This document shows positions 26,371 to 35,517 of a stretch of DNA of 64,000 nt, piece by piece (positions within the stretch are counted from its first letter, which is position 1; each line of letters begins with the position of its first letter). Under the pieces are notes generated by a model that did no database searches, was not told the origin of the DNA, and worked only from the letters and a program-made list of their open reading frames with translations. The stretch is from Streptomyces sp. NBC_00341 (lineage in GTDB: Bacteria; Actinomycetota; Actinomycetes; Streptomycetales; Streptomycetaceae), in contig NZ_CP108002.1 in NCBI RefSeq assembly GCF_041435055.1, forward strand, positions 3,348,001 through 3,412,000, written 5' to 3'. A program made the translations under genes and the position numbers.

Positions 26371-26928
26371 ATGAGTGAACGGGGCGCACTGCGGGCCCGG
26401 CTGGATGTGCTGGCCCGGGAGATCGCCAAGTTCGGCGTGGTCGGCGCGGTCGGTCTGGTCGTCAATATCGCGGTATCCAACCTGCTGTGGCGCTACACGG
26501 ACATCCCGACGGTCCGGGCGGGCCTGCTGGCCACGTTCGTCGCCATCCTCTGCAACTACGTCGGGTTCCGGTACTGGACGTACCGGGACCGCGACAAGAG
26601 CGGGCGGACGCGGGAACTCACGCTGTTCCTGCTGTTCAGCGCGGTGGGGGCGGTCATCGAGAACGGGATCCTGTACGCGGCGACGTACGGGTTGGGCTGG
26701 AACAGCCCGGTCCAGAGCAATGTCTTCAAGATCGTCGGGATCGGTGTCGCGACGCTGTTCCGCTTCTGGTCGTACCGGAGCTGGGTGTTCAAGGCGCTGC
26801 CTGACAAAGAGGGCGTGCTGAGCGAGGCGGAGGCGCCTGTGCCGCCTGCGGTCTCCGTGCCGGTACCGGTGCCCGCGCCCGCGTCCCCGCCCGCGGTGCG
26901 GGTCGAGGCGGATACGGCTCAGCGGTAG
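26371..26928 (+). CDS. GtrA family membrane protein
   Basis: 185 residues with four hydrophobic segments in the GtrA arrangement: FGVVGAVGLVVNIAVSNLLW, AGLLATFVAILCNYVGFRYW, LTLFLLFSAVGAVIENGILY and VGIGVATLFRFWSYRSWVF. GtrA proteins are thought to help move undecaprenyl-linked sugars across the membrane or assist glycosyltransferases in wall and O-antigen modification. A Pro/Val-rich tail (PPAVSVPVPVPAPASPPAV) ends the protein. Confidence 0.88.
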   Translation: MSERGALRARLDVLAREIAKFGVVGAVGLVVNIAVSNLLWRYTDIPTVRAGLLATFVAILCNYVGFRYWTYRDRDKSGRTRELTLFLLFSAVGAVIENGILYAATYGLGWNSPVQSNVFKIVGIGVATLFRFWSYRSWVFKALPDKEGVLSEAEAPVPPAVSVPVPVPAPASPPAVRVEADTAQR

Positions 26929-26957
26929 CCCCGGGTGCGTCCGGGGGGCGCTTTGCC

Positions 26958-26979
26958 CTCAATCGCCGGACGGGCTTGA
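26958..26979 (-). repeat. Single copy of the dispersed 22-nt intergenic repeat
   Basis: CCTCAATCGCCGGACGGGCTTG lies between the convergent GtrA and histidine-kinase genes. It is the same sequence as the arms of the cloverleaf repeat at 46002-46394 and near-identical to the pair at 5559-5662, here without its inverted partner. Confidence 0.8.
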
Positions 26980-27036
26980 TACGGCCGCACGCGGCTTGAT
27001 GGGCCGTACCCGGTTGACCGAGCTCGGCCTGTCCGG

Positions 27037-28302
27037 TCACCTCACCGGGCGTTCCGGTTCTTTTCTGTTCAGGGCCACCCGGCTGAGGAACAGGGCGAAG
27101 ACCGGGGGCTGCTGCTGGAGCAGTTCGAGGCGGCCGCCGTCCGCCTCCGCCAGGTCCCGGGCGACCGCGAGGCCGATCCCCGTGGAGTTGCGGCCGCTGA
27201 TGGTCCGCTCGAAGATCCGCGCGCCCAGGTCCGCGGGGACTCCGGCGCCCTCGTCCGTCACCTCGATGACCGCCTGGTTGCCGGTGACCCGGGTCCGCAG
27301 GGCGACCGTGCCGCCACCGTGCATCAGGGAGTTCTCGATCAGCGCGGCCAGCACCTGCGCCACCGCGCCCGGGGTGCCGACGGCCCGCAGTCCCTGCTTG
27401 CCCGAGCGGACGATGGCGCGGCCCTCGCCCCGGTAGGCCGGGCGCCACTCCTCGATCTGCTGCTTGACCACCTCGTCGAGGTCGAAGACGACGGCCGAGC
27501 CGGTCCGCGGGTCGCGGGCGTTGGTCAGCAGCCGCTGGACCACGTCGGTGAGGCGCTCGACCTGGGTGAGGGCGATGTTCGCCTCCTCCTTGACCGTATC
27601 CGGGTCGTCGGTGACCGAGATCTCCTCGATCCGCATGGAGAGCGCGGTCAGCGGCGTACGGAGCTGGTGGGAGGCGTCGGCGGCGAGCCGGCGCTCCGCC
27701 GTCAGCATCCGGGCGATCCGTTCGGCGGAGGAGTCGAGCACATCGGCGACCCGGTCCAGCTCCGGCACCCCGTACCGCTTGTGGCGCGGGCGCGGGTCAC
27801 CCGAGCCGAGGCGCTCCGCGGTCTCGGCCAGGTCGGTGAGCGGCGAGGTCAGCTTGTTGGCCTGGCGCACCGCGAGCAGGACGGCGGAGACGATGGCCAG
27901 CAGCGCCACCGCACCGATGATCATCAGGGTGCGGCCGACCTCGCGGGTGACTGCGGAGCGGGACTCCTCGATGGTGACCCGCTCGCCGTGCTCCCCCACC
28001 TCGGTGGCGCTGATCACACTGCCGCTGGGGCGCTCCCCGACCTCGATCGGTTCGCGGCCGACCATCTTCACCAGGGCGTAGCGCTTGTCGTCGACCTGTT
28101 CGGCCAGCACTCCGGGGTTGATCCGCTCGGAGCCCAGGAGCCGGCTCTCGATGACGCTGATCACGCGCAGCGCCTCCGAGTCGACGCTCTCCTGGGCGCT
28201 ACTGCTGATGGTGCGGGCCTCGACGATGACGAGGGAGACGCCGAAGACGGCGATCACCACGAGCACCACGGCGAGGGTGGAGTTGATCAGTCTTCGGCGC
28301 AT
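27037..28302 (-). CDS. Sensor histidine kinase
   Basis: 421 residues. First membrane segment about 7-27, a short external sensor region, second membrane segment about 124-144, HAMP (RQANKLTSPLTDLAETAERL), phosphoacceptor His 212 in ASHQLRTPLTAL, N-box Asn 324 (LIENSLMHGG), then DEGAGVP and STGIGLAVARDLA as ATP-lid motifs. All catalytic residues are present. It starts 15 bp after the response regulator stop, so the two form a standard two-component operon. The signal is unknown. Confidence 0.93.
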   Translation of the reverse strand: MRRRLINSTLAVVLVVIAVFGVSLVIVEARTISSSAQESVDSEALRVISVIESRLLGSERINPGVLAEQVDDKRYALVKMVGREPIEVGERPSGSVISATEVGEHGERVTIEESRSAVTREVGRTLMIIGAVALLAIVSAVLLAVRQANKLTSPLTDLAETAERLGSGDPRPRHKRYGVPELDRVADVLDSSAERIARMLTAERRLAADASHQLRTPLTALSMRIEEISVTDDPDTVKEEANIALTQVERLTDVVQRLLTNARDPRTGSAVVFDLDEVVKQQIEEWRPAYRGEGRAIVRSGKQGLRAVGTPGAVAQVLAALIENSLMHGGGTVALRTRVTGNQAVIEVTDEGAGVPADLGARIFERTISGRNSTGIGLAVARDLAEADGGRLELLQQQPPVFALFLSRVALNRKEPERPVR

Positions 28303-28317
28303 GACTGTTTCTGTACG

Positions 28318-28995
<678 letters not shown>

Positions 28996-29434
28996 GGGGT
29001 GATGGTAGTCCGCGCAGCGGACAAGGAGTGCGGTGATCCAAAAGCCCTTCGGGTCTGCGTCCCGTTCAGGTCCAGACCTTCGAATGTGGGAGTGTGGTTG
29101 CACTCCTACCTGTGATCCATGTCTCAAGTCCTTTCATATCCACTTCTGTCGTGTCGTATGGTGTCTCAACGCCTGTTGCACTACTCAAAGACCTTTGGGC
29201 AGCTATTAGCGCCCAGGGTCTCTTTTGTGTGCGGGGTCGGTACCCGCCGGCCCGGAAGTCGAAGTCCCCAGTGAACGACCCAGTGAATGACCTGCGGGCC
29301 GGGCCCGGAACGCCAATGAAGGCACCGGGCGTGGATCCCGACGCGGTGGGCGTACCCGCGTCGGTGCCGGCCTCCCCCCACCGGGCGCGTACCGCTTCAC
29401 GAGGCGCCGCGTCCCGAGCAAGCAAGGATCGACC
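28996..29434 (+). other. Long leader region upstream of the POT transporter
   Basis: 438 bp between divergent genes, much of it (29090-29240) clearly A/T-richer than the surroundings and containing a terminator-like hairpin (listed separately). The distal part (29240-29434) has no recognisable reading frame with a good start. Most likely a long 5' UTR and promoter for the transporter. Confidence 0.5.
29189..29226 (+). terminator. Intrinsic-terminator-like hairpin in the POT transporter leader
   Basis: AGACCTTTGGGC (29189-29200) pairs with GCCCAGGGTCT (29211-29221) with a 1-nt bulge and a 10-nt loop, followed by C and a TTTT run (223-226). A U-tract terminator is rare in this GC-rich genome and sits 210 nt before the transporter start, so it may be an attenuator or end a short upstream transcript. 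Confidence 0.5.
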
Positions 29435-30931
29435 ATGGCGTCCAGCCTGACGAAGGACCCTGCCAGCCCGCCTGGCACAGAGAAGACCTTCTTCGGCCAC
29501 CCCCGCGGCCTGGCCACGCTCTTCATGACCGAGATGTGGGAGCGTTACAGCTTCTACGGGATGAAGGCACTGCTCCCGCTGTACCTGATCGCGCCCGGCG
29601 GCCTGCACATGAACGCCGCCACAGCGACGACGATCTACTCCGCCTACATGGCGATGGTCTACCTGCTCACCATGCCGGGCGGCTGGCTCGCCGACCGCTT
29701 CTGGGGGCCGCGCAAGACGGTCGCCATCGGTGGCGGTGTCGTCATCCTCGGCCACATCACGCTCGCCGTGCCCAACTCGGCGACGTTCTTCGCGGGCCTC
29801 GCCCTCGTGGCGCTCGGTTCCGGCCTGCTGAAGGCGAACATCTCCACGATGGTCGGCCACCTCTACAAGGGCCCGAAGGATCCTCGGCGCGACGGTGGCT
29901 TCACGCTCTTCTACGTCGGCATCAACGTCGGCGCCTTCCTCGCCCCGCTGACCATCGGCACCGTCGGCGAGAACGTCAACTGGCACTTCGGCTTCGCGCT
30001 CGCCGCGGTCGGTATGGCGCTGGGCCTCGCCCAGTTCATGCTCGGCAGCCGCCACCTGAGCCCGCAGAGCGATGTCGTCGCCACCCCGGCGACGGAGGAG
30101 GAGAAGCGCTCGGCCCTGCGCAAGGGCCTGATCTGGCTGATCGTCGCGGTCGTCTTCTACGGCCTGCTCGCCGCCACCGGCAACTTCGTCGACTGGGCGG
30201 TGCTGCCGATCACCATCGCCGGTCTGGTCATCCCGGTCGCCGTCCTGGTCCGCATGAAGCGCGACAAGGAACTGACGAAGACCGAGCAGTCCAAGCTGTC
30301 GGGCTACATCTGGTTCTTCGTGGTCGCCGCCGTCTTCTGGATGATCTACGACCAGAACGGCTCGACCCTGTCGATCTTCGGTGAGAACTCGACGACGAAC
30401 AGCCTCCTCGGCTTCGACTTCCCCACGTCCTGGTACCAGTCGCTGAACCCGATCTTCGTCATGGCGGCGGCCCCCGTGATGGCCTCGGGCTGGCTGTGGC
30501 TGAACAAGCGCGGCAAGGAGCCCAGCACCGCCGTCAAGTTCGCCTCCAGCCTCGTGCTGATCGGGGTGTCCTTCGTCGTCTTCCTGATCCCGCTGATCGA
30601 CACCGCCGCCAACGGCGGCCGGGTCAGCCCGATGTGGCTGGTGGCGATCTACTTCATCCAGACCGTCGCGGAGCTCTGCCTCTCCCCGGTCGGCCTGTCG
30701 GTCACCACGAAGATGGCCCCGGCGAAGTACAGCTCCCAGATGATGGGCGTCTGGTTCCTCGCGGTCACCGCGGGCGACTCGGTGACCGGTCTCCTGACGT
30801 CCCCGCAGCTCGGGGTCGATCTGAACACCTCGGGCGCCGTCGCGGTCGAGGCGGTCCTCGCCGTCATCGCCGGTGTCGGCATCTGGATGTACCGCAGGAA
30901 GGTCACCCAGCACATGAGCGACGAGAGCTGA
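29435..30931 (+). CDS. POT/PTR2 family proton-coupled peptide transporter
   Basis: 498 residues, 12-14 membrane segments. The proton-coupling motif ExxERFxYYG appears as EMWERYSFYGMKALL near the start, PTR2 motif GGWLADRFWGPRKT follows, and GLLKANISTMVGHLY and FTLFYVGINVGAFLAP are family signatures in TM4-5. It imports di- and tripeptides with protons. GTG/ATG choice: ATG 29435 fits. It is divergent from the two-component operon and followed by a very strong bidirectional hairpin. Confidence 0.92.
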   Translation: MASSLTKDPASPPGTEKTFFGHPRGLATLFMTEMWERYSFYGMKALLPLYLIAPGGLHMNAATATTIYSAYMAMVYLLTMPGGWLADRFWGPRKTVAIGGGVVILGHITLAVPNSATFFAGLALVALGSGLLKANISTMVGHLYKGPKDPRRDGGFTLFYVGINVGAFLAPLTIGTVGENVNWHFGFALAAVGMALGLAQFMLGSRHLSPQSDVVATPATEEEKRSALRKGLIWLIVAVVFYGLLAATGNFVDWAVLPITIAGLVIPVAVLVRMKRDKELTKTEQSKLSGYIWFFVVAAVFWMIYDQNGSTLSIFGENSTTNSLLGFDFPTSWYQSLNPIFVMAAAPVMASGWLWLNKRGKEPSTAVKFASSLVLIGVSFVVFLIPLIDTAANGGRVSPMWLVAIYFIQTVAELCLSPVGLSVTTKMAPAKYSSQMMGVWFLAVTAGDSVTGLLTSPQLGVDLNTSGAVAVEAVLAVIAGVGIWMYRRKVTQHMSDES

Positions 30932-30950
30932 TCGCGCCGCACGCACCGGA

Positions 30951-30990
30951 CAGGGGCCGCCGCACCGGGAAATCGGTGCGGCGGCCCCTG
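30951..30990. terminator. Bidirectional hairpin terminator
   Basis: Perfect 17-bp arms (30951-30967 and 30974-30990) with loop GGAAAT, placed between the convergent POT transporter and surface-protein genes. Confidence 0.85.
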
Positions 30991-31012
30991 CCGTACGCGT
31001 ACGCTCCTCGGC

Positions 31013-32419
31013 TCAGCGGCCGGAACGCAGCCTGCGCCACGGGGTGAACGTGAACACCGCGCCGCCCAGCAGGATCGCCGTACCGGCGACCAGGCCGAGT
31101 GCGCGCAGGGCGCCGTTGTCCTCGGCACCGGTGGCCGCGAGTCCGCCGCCGGAGGCCGTACCGCCGCCCGCCGCGGCCGCCGCTCCGCCGGAGCCCGAGG
31201 TGTCGCCGCCGCCGGACGCGCCGCCCTGCTGGGCGGTGGTGTCGAGTTCGAGCGACGCCTTGACGGCACCCTTCACCGTGCACGGGATGTTGATCTTCGA
31301 ACCGCCGAGCGTGACGTCGATCGTCAGGGTGCCCGGAGTGAGGGTGGACTTGCCGGAGGCACCCGGCTTGTACGTGCCGGTCATGTCGGGCAGGTCGACC
31401 GGCTTGCCCGTCTTCAGCGGATCGGGGTTCCCCGGCCCGGTGACGGCGACGGAGCCCTTGTCGGCGCCGCCGATGACGATCTGCATGGACGGCTTGAGCG
31501 CACCCGCGGGCAGGTCGGCCGGGCTGTCCATCACGCCCTTGGCCGTCTTGACCGTGAGCCCGTAGCTGCCGCCGTTCTTCTTGGCGTTGACCGTCACCTT
31601 GGACTCGATGGAGGCGGGTCCGGGCGACTTGCAGGCGAAGTTGACGGCGACCTCCTTGCCCGGGAAGTCGGTGGCACCGCCGGTGCCGCCCGAACCCGCG
31701 GTGGCGCCCCCGGCGTCCGTACCTCCGGTGTCACCCCCGGTGGCAGTGCCTCCGGTGTCGGTGCCGCCCGCGTCCGTACCGCCGTCGGTCGTACCGCCTG
31801 CGTCGGTGCCTCCGTCGGTCGTACCGCCCGCGTCCGTACCACCGTCGGTCGTGCCGCCGGCCGTGGTTCCGCCGCCGTCCGTGACCTTGATCGTCGCGCC
31901 CGGCTTCACCGTCTCCTTCGGGGTGCACTTGGTGTCCGTGGAGATCGGCTTGGAGACGTTGATGTTGTACGCGTCCGGCGTCAGCGTCAGGTCACCGGCC
32001 TTCTCCAGCTTCAGCGATCCCTTCATGTCCGAGAGGAGCATCGCGGAGTTCTTGGGGATCGGCGGGTTCTGCCGGGGTCCCTCCATCTTCAGGTCACCGG
32101 TGGCGGCGCCGCCCAGCTTGATGGTGCCGGTCGGCTGGACCGTGTCCTTGCTCAGGTCCAGGACATCGGGGTTCTTGGAGGCGGCCGCGACCGTCTTCCA
32201 CACCACCTCGACGGTGTCCCCGACCTTCGCCTGGGCGGGTGCGGTCAGCTGCACCTGGGTGGTGCCCTCCACGGGCGGCAGTCCGGAGATGGCCGGGGGT
32301 ATGCACTCCGTCTTGTACGAGATGTCGGCGGCCTGGGCAGGGCTCGCGGCCAGCAGCATGCCCGCCCCGCCGATCATCATCGCGACTCCCGCCGCGACCG
32401 TCCTGCGTTGCGTACTCAC
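31013..32419 (-). CDS. Sortase-anchored surface protein with two repeat domains (LAATG)
   Basis: 468 residues. A signal peptide ends near AQAADIS (about residue 31). Two beta-rich domains of about 130 residues (from about 31 and from about 255) share ground plan with the single domain of the 34618-35316 protein. They are joined by a Gly/Thr/Asp linker with about four GGTTDGGTDA-type decapeptides. The C-terminus is a cell-wall sorting signal: LAATG (427-431, LAxTG as cleaved by sortase E), a hydrophobic stretch and a basic tail (RRLRSGR). The GTG start overlaps the upstream stop by 4 bp. Last gene of a four-gene operon; ligand unknown. Confidence 0.85.
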   Translation of the reverse strand: MSTQRRTVAAGVAMMIGGAGMLLAASPAQAADISYKTECIPPAISGLPPVEGTTQVQLTAPAQAKVGDTVEVVWKTVAAASKNPDVLDLSKDTVQPTGTIKLGGAATGDLKMEGPRQNPPIPKNSAMLLSDMKGSLKLEKAGDLTLTPDAYNINVSKPISTDTKCTPKETVKPGATIKVTDGGGTTAGGTTDGGTDAGGTTDGGTDAGGTTDGGTDAGGTDTGGTATGGDTGGTDAGGATAGSGGTGGATDFPGKEVAVNFACKSPGPASIESKVTVNAKKNGGSYGLTVKTAKGVMDSPADLPAGALKPSMQIVIGGADKGSVAVTGPGNPDPLKTGKPVDLPDMTGTYKPGASGKSTLTPGTLTIDVTLGGSKINIPCTVKGAVKASLELDTTAQQGGASGGGDTSGSGGAAAAAGGGTASGGGLAATGAEDNGALRALGLVAGTAILLGGAVFTFTPWRRLRSGR

Positions 32420-33564
32420 GAATGTCCCTTCGTCGTCGGTCTGTGCTCTGACGGTGCGGAATCAGGGGTGAACCACGGCAGCGCGGCCGTGGTGGTGCTG
32501 CCCGTGCCCGCCGCGGGCGCGGGGCCCTCGGACGGCGCGGGTGTCCGCCGCAGCTTCGGCAGCCGGGCCGTCACGTCGGCGAACCGGTCGGGGCGCCGGC
32601 GCGGCCGGGCCGCCGCGTGCGCGGAGCGCGGCCGCACCTTGTCGACGACCGCCATGCCGATACGGAACACGGCGGCGGGCACGACGAGGCAGAGCAGGAT
32701 CCAGAAGAGCGTCACGCCCCACGGGCGGCCGACCCCCCACGGCTGTTCGGCCAGCACCTTGGTGCCGTACTTCAGCGAGACCTGGTAGTCGCCGTGGGCA
32801 CCCGCCGTCAGCTCGACGGGCAGTTCGATCCGCGCCTTGCGGCCGGGCTCGACGGTGCCGCGCCACTGCCGCTCCTCCCACTGCGGGGCGTAGACGCCGT
32901 GGGCGGTGCCGACCTGGAAGACCGGGTCCTTGACCGGGGCGGAGCCCAGATTGCCCACGGTGAGGACGAGCCGGCGGGACGGCGGGGCGCCGAACCAGGT
33001 GAGAATCCCGCTGTCGCCCTCCAGCCGGGTGGTGGCGAGGACGGCGAGCTTCCCATCACCGTCCTCCTTGGGCAGTGCGGCGACGGGATGTCCGGCGACG
33101 ACGAACGCGGCGTCGGCCACGGACTGGTCCCCGGTGACCGTCGCGACGTGCACCACGCAGGGGCACGGTACGGGCGGCTCCGCGACCGGCAGCTTCTTGC
33201 TGAACGCGCCCTTGGAGTCGGTGGTGACGGCCCTGCCGTCCGCGTTGGCGCAGGAGTTGGTGCCGCCGATCACCCCCCGGTCCGGGCTGGACCGCCCGCA
33301 GACCAGCATCATCAGCAGGGTGTCCGGCCGCCAGCCGGTGCCCTTGACGGTGATCTCGCCGCCCTTGCCCGCCTGCTTCCCGGAGAGCGTGACCGCCGGT
33401 TTCGGGTCCGCCGCGCTGCGGCCGGTGGCGTGCGCGCCGGTCGCGGTCAGCAGCAGGGCGGGCAGTATCGCGGTCAGCAGGGCGGCTAGGACGTGTTTCG
33501 AGAGGAGCGCCGTCCGCCCGCGGCCGTCGCTCCGGAGTGCCGCCGGTCCGGTCCGTCCCGTCAC
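32416..33564 (-). CDS. Membrane-anchored cell-surface protein (DUF916/WxL-interacting-like context)
   Basis: 382 residues from GTG 33564 (GGAG 8 nt upstream). Signal peptide-like start (VLAALLTAILPALLLTATGA), an extracellular region of Ig/beta-sandwich look (PAVTLSGKQAGKGGEITVKG, a Cys-bearing MLVCGRSSP and PVPCPCVVHVATVTGD, then RLVLTVGNLGSAPVKDPVFQV), a membrane segment near 305-325 (VTLFWILLCLVVPAAVFRIG) and a basic cytoplasmic tail. 4-bp overlaps with the genes before and after tie it into the operon. Related in layout to WxL-associated membrane proteins of Firmicutes, an inference rather than a family match. Confidence 0.7.
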   Translation of the reverse strand: MTGRTGPAALRSDGRGRTALLSKHVLAALLTAILPALLLTATGAHATGRSAADPKPAVTLSGKQAGKGGEITVKGTGWRPDTLLMMLVCGRSSPDRGVIGGTNSCANADGRAVTTDSKGAFSKKLPVAEPPVPCPCVVHVATVTGDQSVADAAFVVAGHPVAALPKEDGDGKLAVLATTRLEGDSGILTWFGAPPSRRLVLTVGNLGSAPVKDPVFQVGTAHGVYAPQWEERQWRGTVEPGRKARIELPVELTAGAHGDYQVSLKYGTKVLAEQPWGVGRPWGVTLFWILLCLVVPAAVFRIGMAVVDKVRPRSAHAAARPRRRPDRFADVTARLPKLRRTPAPSEGPAPAAGTGSTTTAALPWFTPDSAPSEHRPTTKGHS

Positions 33565-34568
33565 GATTCCGCTCCCGCCTTCACCAAGTGCCTCTCGTCG
33601 GAGTGCTGTTGCAGGTCCGGGGACGGGGCGACCCCGGTACCGGTGGAGCCGTGCCCGTCGCGCCGTGCCGCTCGCCGCCTCCGGTGGGCGTAGGTGCCCG
33701 CGGCGGCCCCGGCCAGGAGCAGCAGCGCGCCCCCGGTGAGCGGCAGCCACGGGACGAAGAGCGCGGAGGCAGTCGCCTCGCTGTGCGCGCCGCCCGCGGC
33801 ACTCACGCGCAGCCGGACGGTGGCGGAGTCGAGGGCGGGGGTGTCCCGCCACGGTTCGGTGAGCCGGACCCGCTGTCCGGGCAGCAGCTCGACGGGCAGC
33901 GTGCGGGCGTCGCGGCGCAGCAGCGTGCCGAACACCCCGTCGGCGCTGACGGCGAGCCGGGGTGCGAGGACCGCGTTGCCCCGGTTGACCAGCGTGTAGT
34001 GGATGGTGCCCCCGGCCACCTCGACGTCCTCGACCGTGAGCGCGGCCAGCGTCGGCCCGCCGACCCGCAGCTGGATCCGGACGCCTACGGAACGGCCGCC
34101 GCTCTCCGCGACGATCGCGCCCGGGTGGTCACCGGGCAGCGCGTCGTTGGGCACCGTGACGGACACGGGCACCTCCGCGCGGGTACGGGCGGGCACGGTC
34201 ACCTTGTCCGTGGCCGTCCGCAGCCAGGCCCCGGTACCGGTGGAGCCGTGCGCGCCGCGTACCGCGAAGCCGCCCTTCGCGGTGTTGTACGCGTCGGCGC
34301 CGCGCAGCCGTACGGTCAGCGGGTCCGGGCCCGGGTTGGTGACCGAGAGCCGGTCCTGGAGGACGCTGCCGGGCAGGCCCTCCAGGTAGAAGTACGGTCT
34401 GCCGCCGTCCCGGCCCGCACCGTTCGCCGCGGGCTGCGCCGTCCACGCCGGGGCGGCCGGGTGCTCGGTGGCACCGGCCGCCGCGGTCATGGCGGCGGCC
34501 CACCACAGGGCGGCGAGCAGCGGTACGGCAAGGGCGAAGCGGGTGAGGTGACCGGTCAACGGCGGCAT
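33561..34568 (-). CDS. DUF916/WxL-interacting-like membrane protein
   Basis: 335 residues. Signal peptide (TRFALAVPLLAALWWAAAM), then an extracellular beta-sandwich opening with PYFYLEGLPGSVLQDRLSV and followed by NPGPDPLTVRLRGADAYNT, VPARTRAEVPVSVTVPNDA and PGDHPGAIVAES, the arrangement seen in WxL-interacting (DUF916) proteins, and a C-terminal membrane segment (LPLTGGALLLLAGAAAG) with a basic tail. GGGAG 7 nt upstream supports ATG 34568. The stop overlaps the next gene by 4 bp. It likely displays or binds the co-encoded sortase substrates. Confidence 0.75.
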   Translation of the reverse strand: MPPLTGHLTRFALAVPLLAALWWAAAMTAAAGATEHPAAPAWTAQPAANGAGRDGGRPYFYLEGLPGSVLQDRLSVTNPGPDPLTVRLRGADAYNTAKGGFAVRGAHGSTGTGAWLRTATDKVTVPARTRAEVPVSVTVPNDALPGDHPGAIVAESGGRSVGVRIQLRVGGPTLAALTVEDVEVAGGTIHYTLVNRGNAVLAPRLAVSADGVFGTLLRRDARTLPVELLPGQRVRLTEPWRDTPALDSATVRLRVSAAGGAHSEATASALFVPWLPLTGGALLLLAGAAAGTYAHRRRRAARRDGHGSTGTGVAPSPDLQQHSDERHLVKAGAES

Positions 34569-34617
34569 GGGCGGCTCCCTGGTGCGTGACGGCGGCTGCG
34601 CTGCGGTTCGCGGGGAG

Positions 34618-35316
34618 TCAGCCCGTGGCCCGCTGCCCCCGCCGGGTGAGCCACAGCACCCCGGCCGCGCCGGACAGCAGCACCGTCCCGCCGAGCGTGC
34701 CGAGTGCGACCGCCGAGTCGAGCGGGCCGGTCTTGGGCAGCGAGGACCCGCCGTCCGGCGTGCTCTGACCACCGCCGCTCGTGCTTCCGCCGCCGCTCGC
34801 GCTTCCGCCCGCGGCCGTGACGTCGAGGGAGAGCGAGGGGCCCGGGTTGTTGGACGGGGTGCAGGTCGTCGTCGTACCGAGTGCCTTGATGGTGAGCACT
34901 CCGGCGGTGAAGTCGACCTTGCCGCTCTTCTTCGGGGTGTACGTCCCCGACAGATCACTGATCTTGATCGGGCTGTTGGCGGGGATCGCGGCGGAGTTGG
35001 CGGCTCCGGCCACCTGGACCTGACCCGGGTCCGCGCCGCCCACCTTGATCACCGCGCTGGGGTTCATCGCGCCCTTGCCCAGTTCGACCGGGCTGGAGGA
35101 GACGCCCTTCTGGAAGGACATCGTGAGCTTGTAGCCGCCGCCGCTCTTGACGCTCTTGATGTCGATGGGCGACACGGCGGCCTTGTCCCCGATCGGGGTC
35201 TTGCACTTGTAGTTGACGTCGACGACCGTCGCGTGGGCGGCGGGCGCGACCATCAGCACCACCGCCCCCGCCAGCCCGGACGCCAGCGCGAGAGCTGTTC
35301 GCTTCTGGTACGACAC
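34618..35316 (-). CDS. Sortase-anchored surface protein, single domain (LPKTG)
   Basis: 232 residues. Signal peptide to about PAAHA (residue 29), one beta-rich domain (VDVNYKCKTPIG, then VKSGGGYKLTMSFQKGVSSS, KISDLSGTYTPKKSGKVDF) related to those of the 31013-32419 protein, a Gly/Ser spacer, and the sorting signal LPKTG (193-197), hydrophobic stretch and RRGQRATG tail. First gene of the operon and 49 bp upstream of the DUF916-like gene. Predicted to be covalently attached to peptidoglycan by a sortase encoded elsewhere. Confidence 0.85.
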   Translation of the reverse strand: MSYQKRTALALASGLAGAVVLMVAPAAHATVVDVNYKCKTPIGDKAAVSPIDIKSVKSGGGYKLTMSFQKGVSSSPVELGKGAMNPSAVIKVGGADPGQVQVAGAANSAAIPANSPIKISDLSGTYTPKKSGKVDFTAGVLTIKALGTTTTCTPSNNPGPSLSLDVTAAGGSASGGGSTSGGGQSTPDGGSSLPKTGPLDSAVALGTLGGTVLLSGAAGVLWLTRRGQRATG

Positions 35317-35432
35317 CTCGAATTCCCCTCATGCCGGGAGTCGCCGTGCGCCGCTTCCGTGCGGCCCAAATAGCTGACGACACATCAGATTTGGCGCTCA
35401 AGGTACGCCCGGGGCCTTGTGGAGGGAAGACA

Positions 35433-35459
35433 AAGAGCGCGCCGATCCGGCGCGCTCTT
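35433..35459 (-). terminator. Hairpin upstream of the surface operon, end of anti-sigma gene
   Basis: Perfect 12-bp arms (35433-35444 and 35448-35459), 3-nt loop. It lies past the stop (35518) of the minus-strand anti-sigma gene and before the surface operon. Confidence 0.8.
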
Positions 35460-35517
35460 CGAGGTGCGTGGGGCCCGAGGGGTACGGCCCCGGGGGCGGG
35501 CGGGGAGAGACCCCGGG

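Noticed and set aside
31750..31870. Tandem repeats considered as a CRISPR array
   Set aside because: They encode decapeptides in frame within a surface-protein linker and lack unique spacers.
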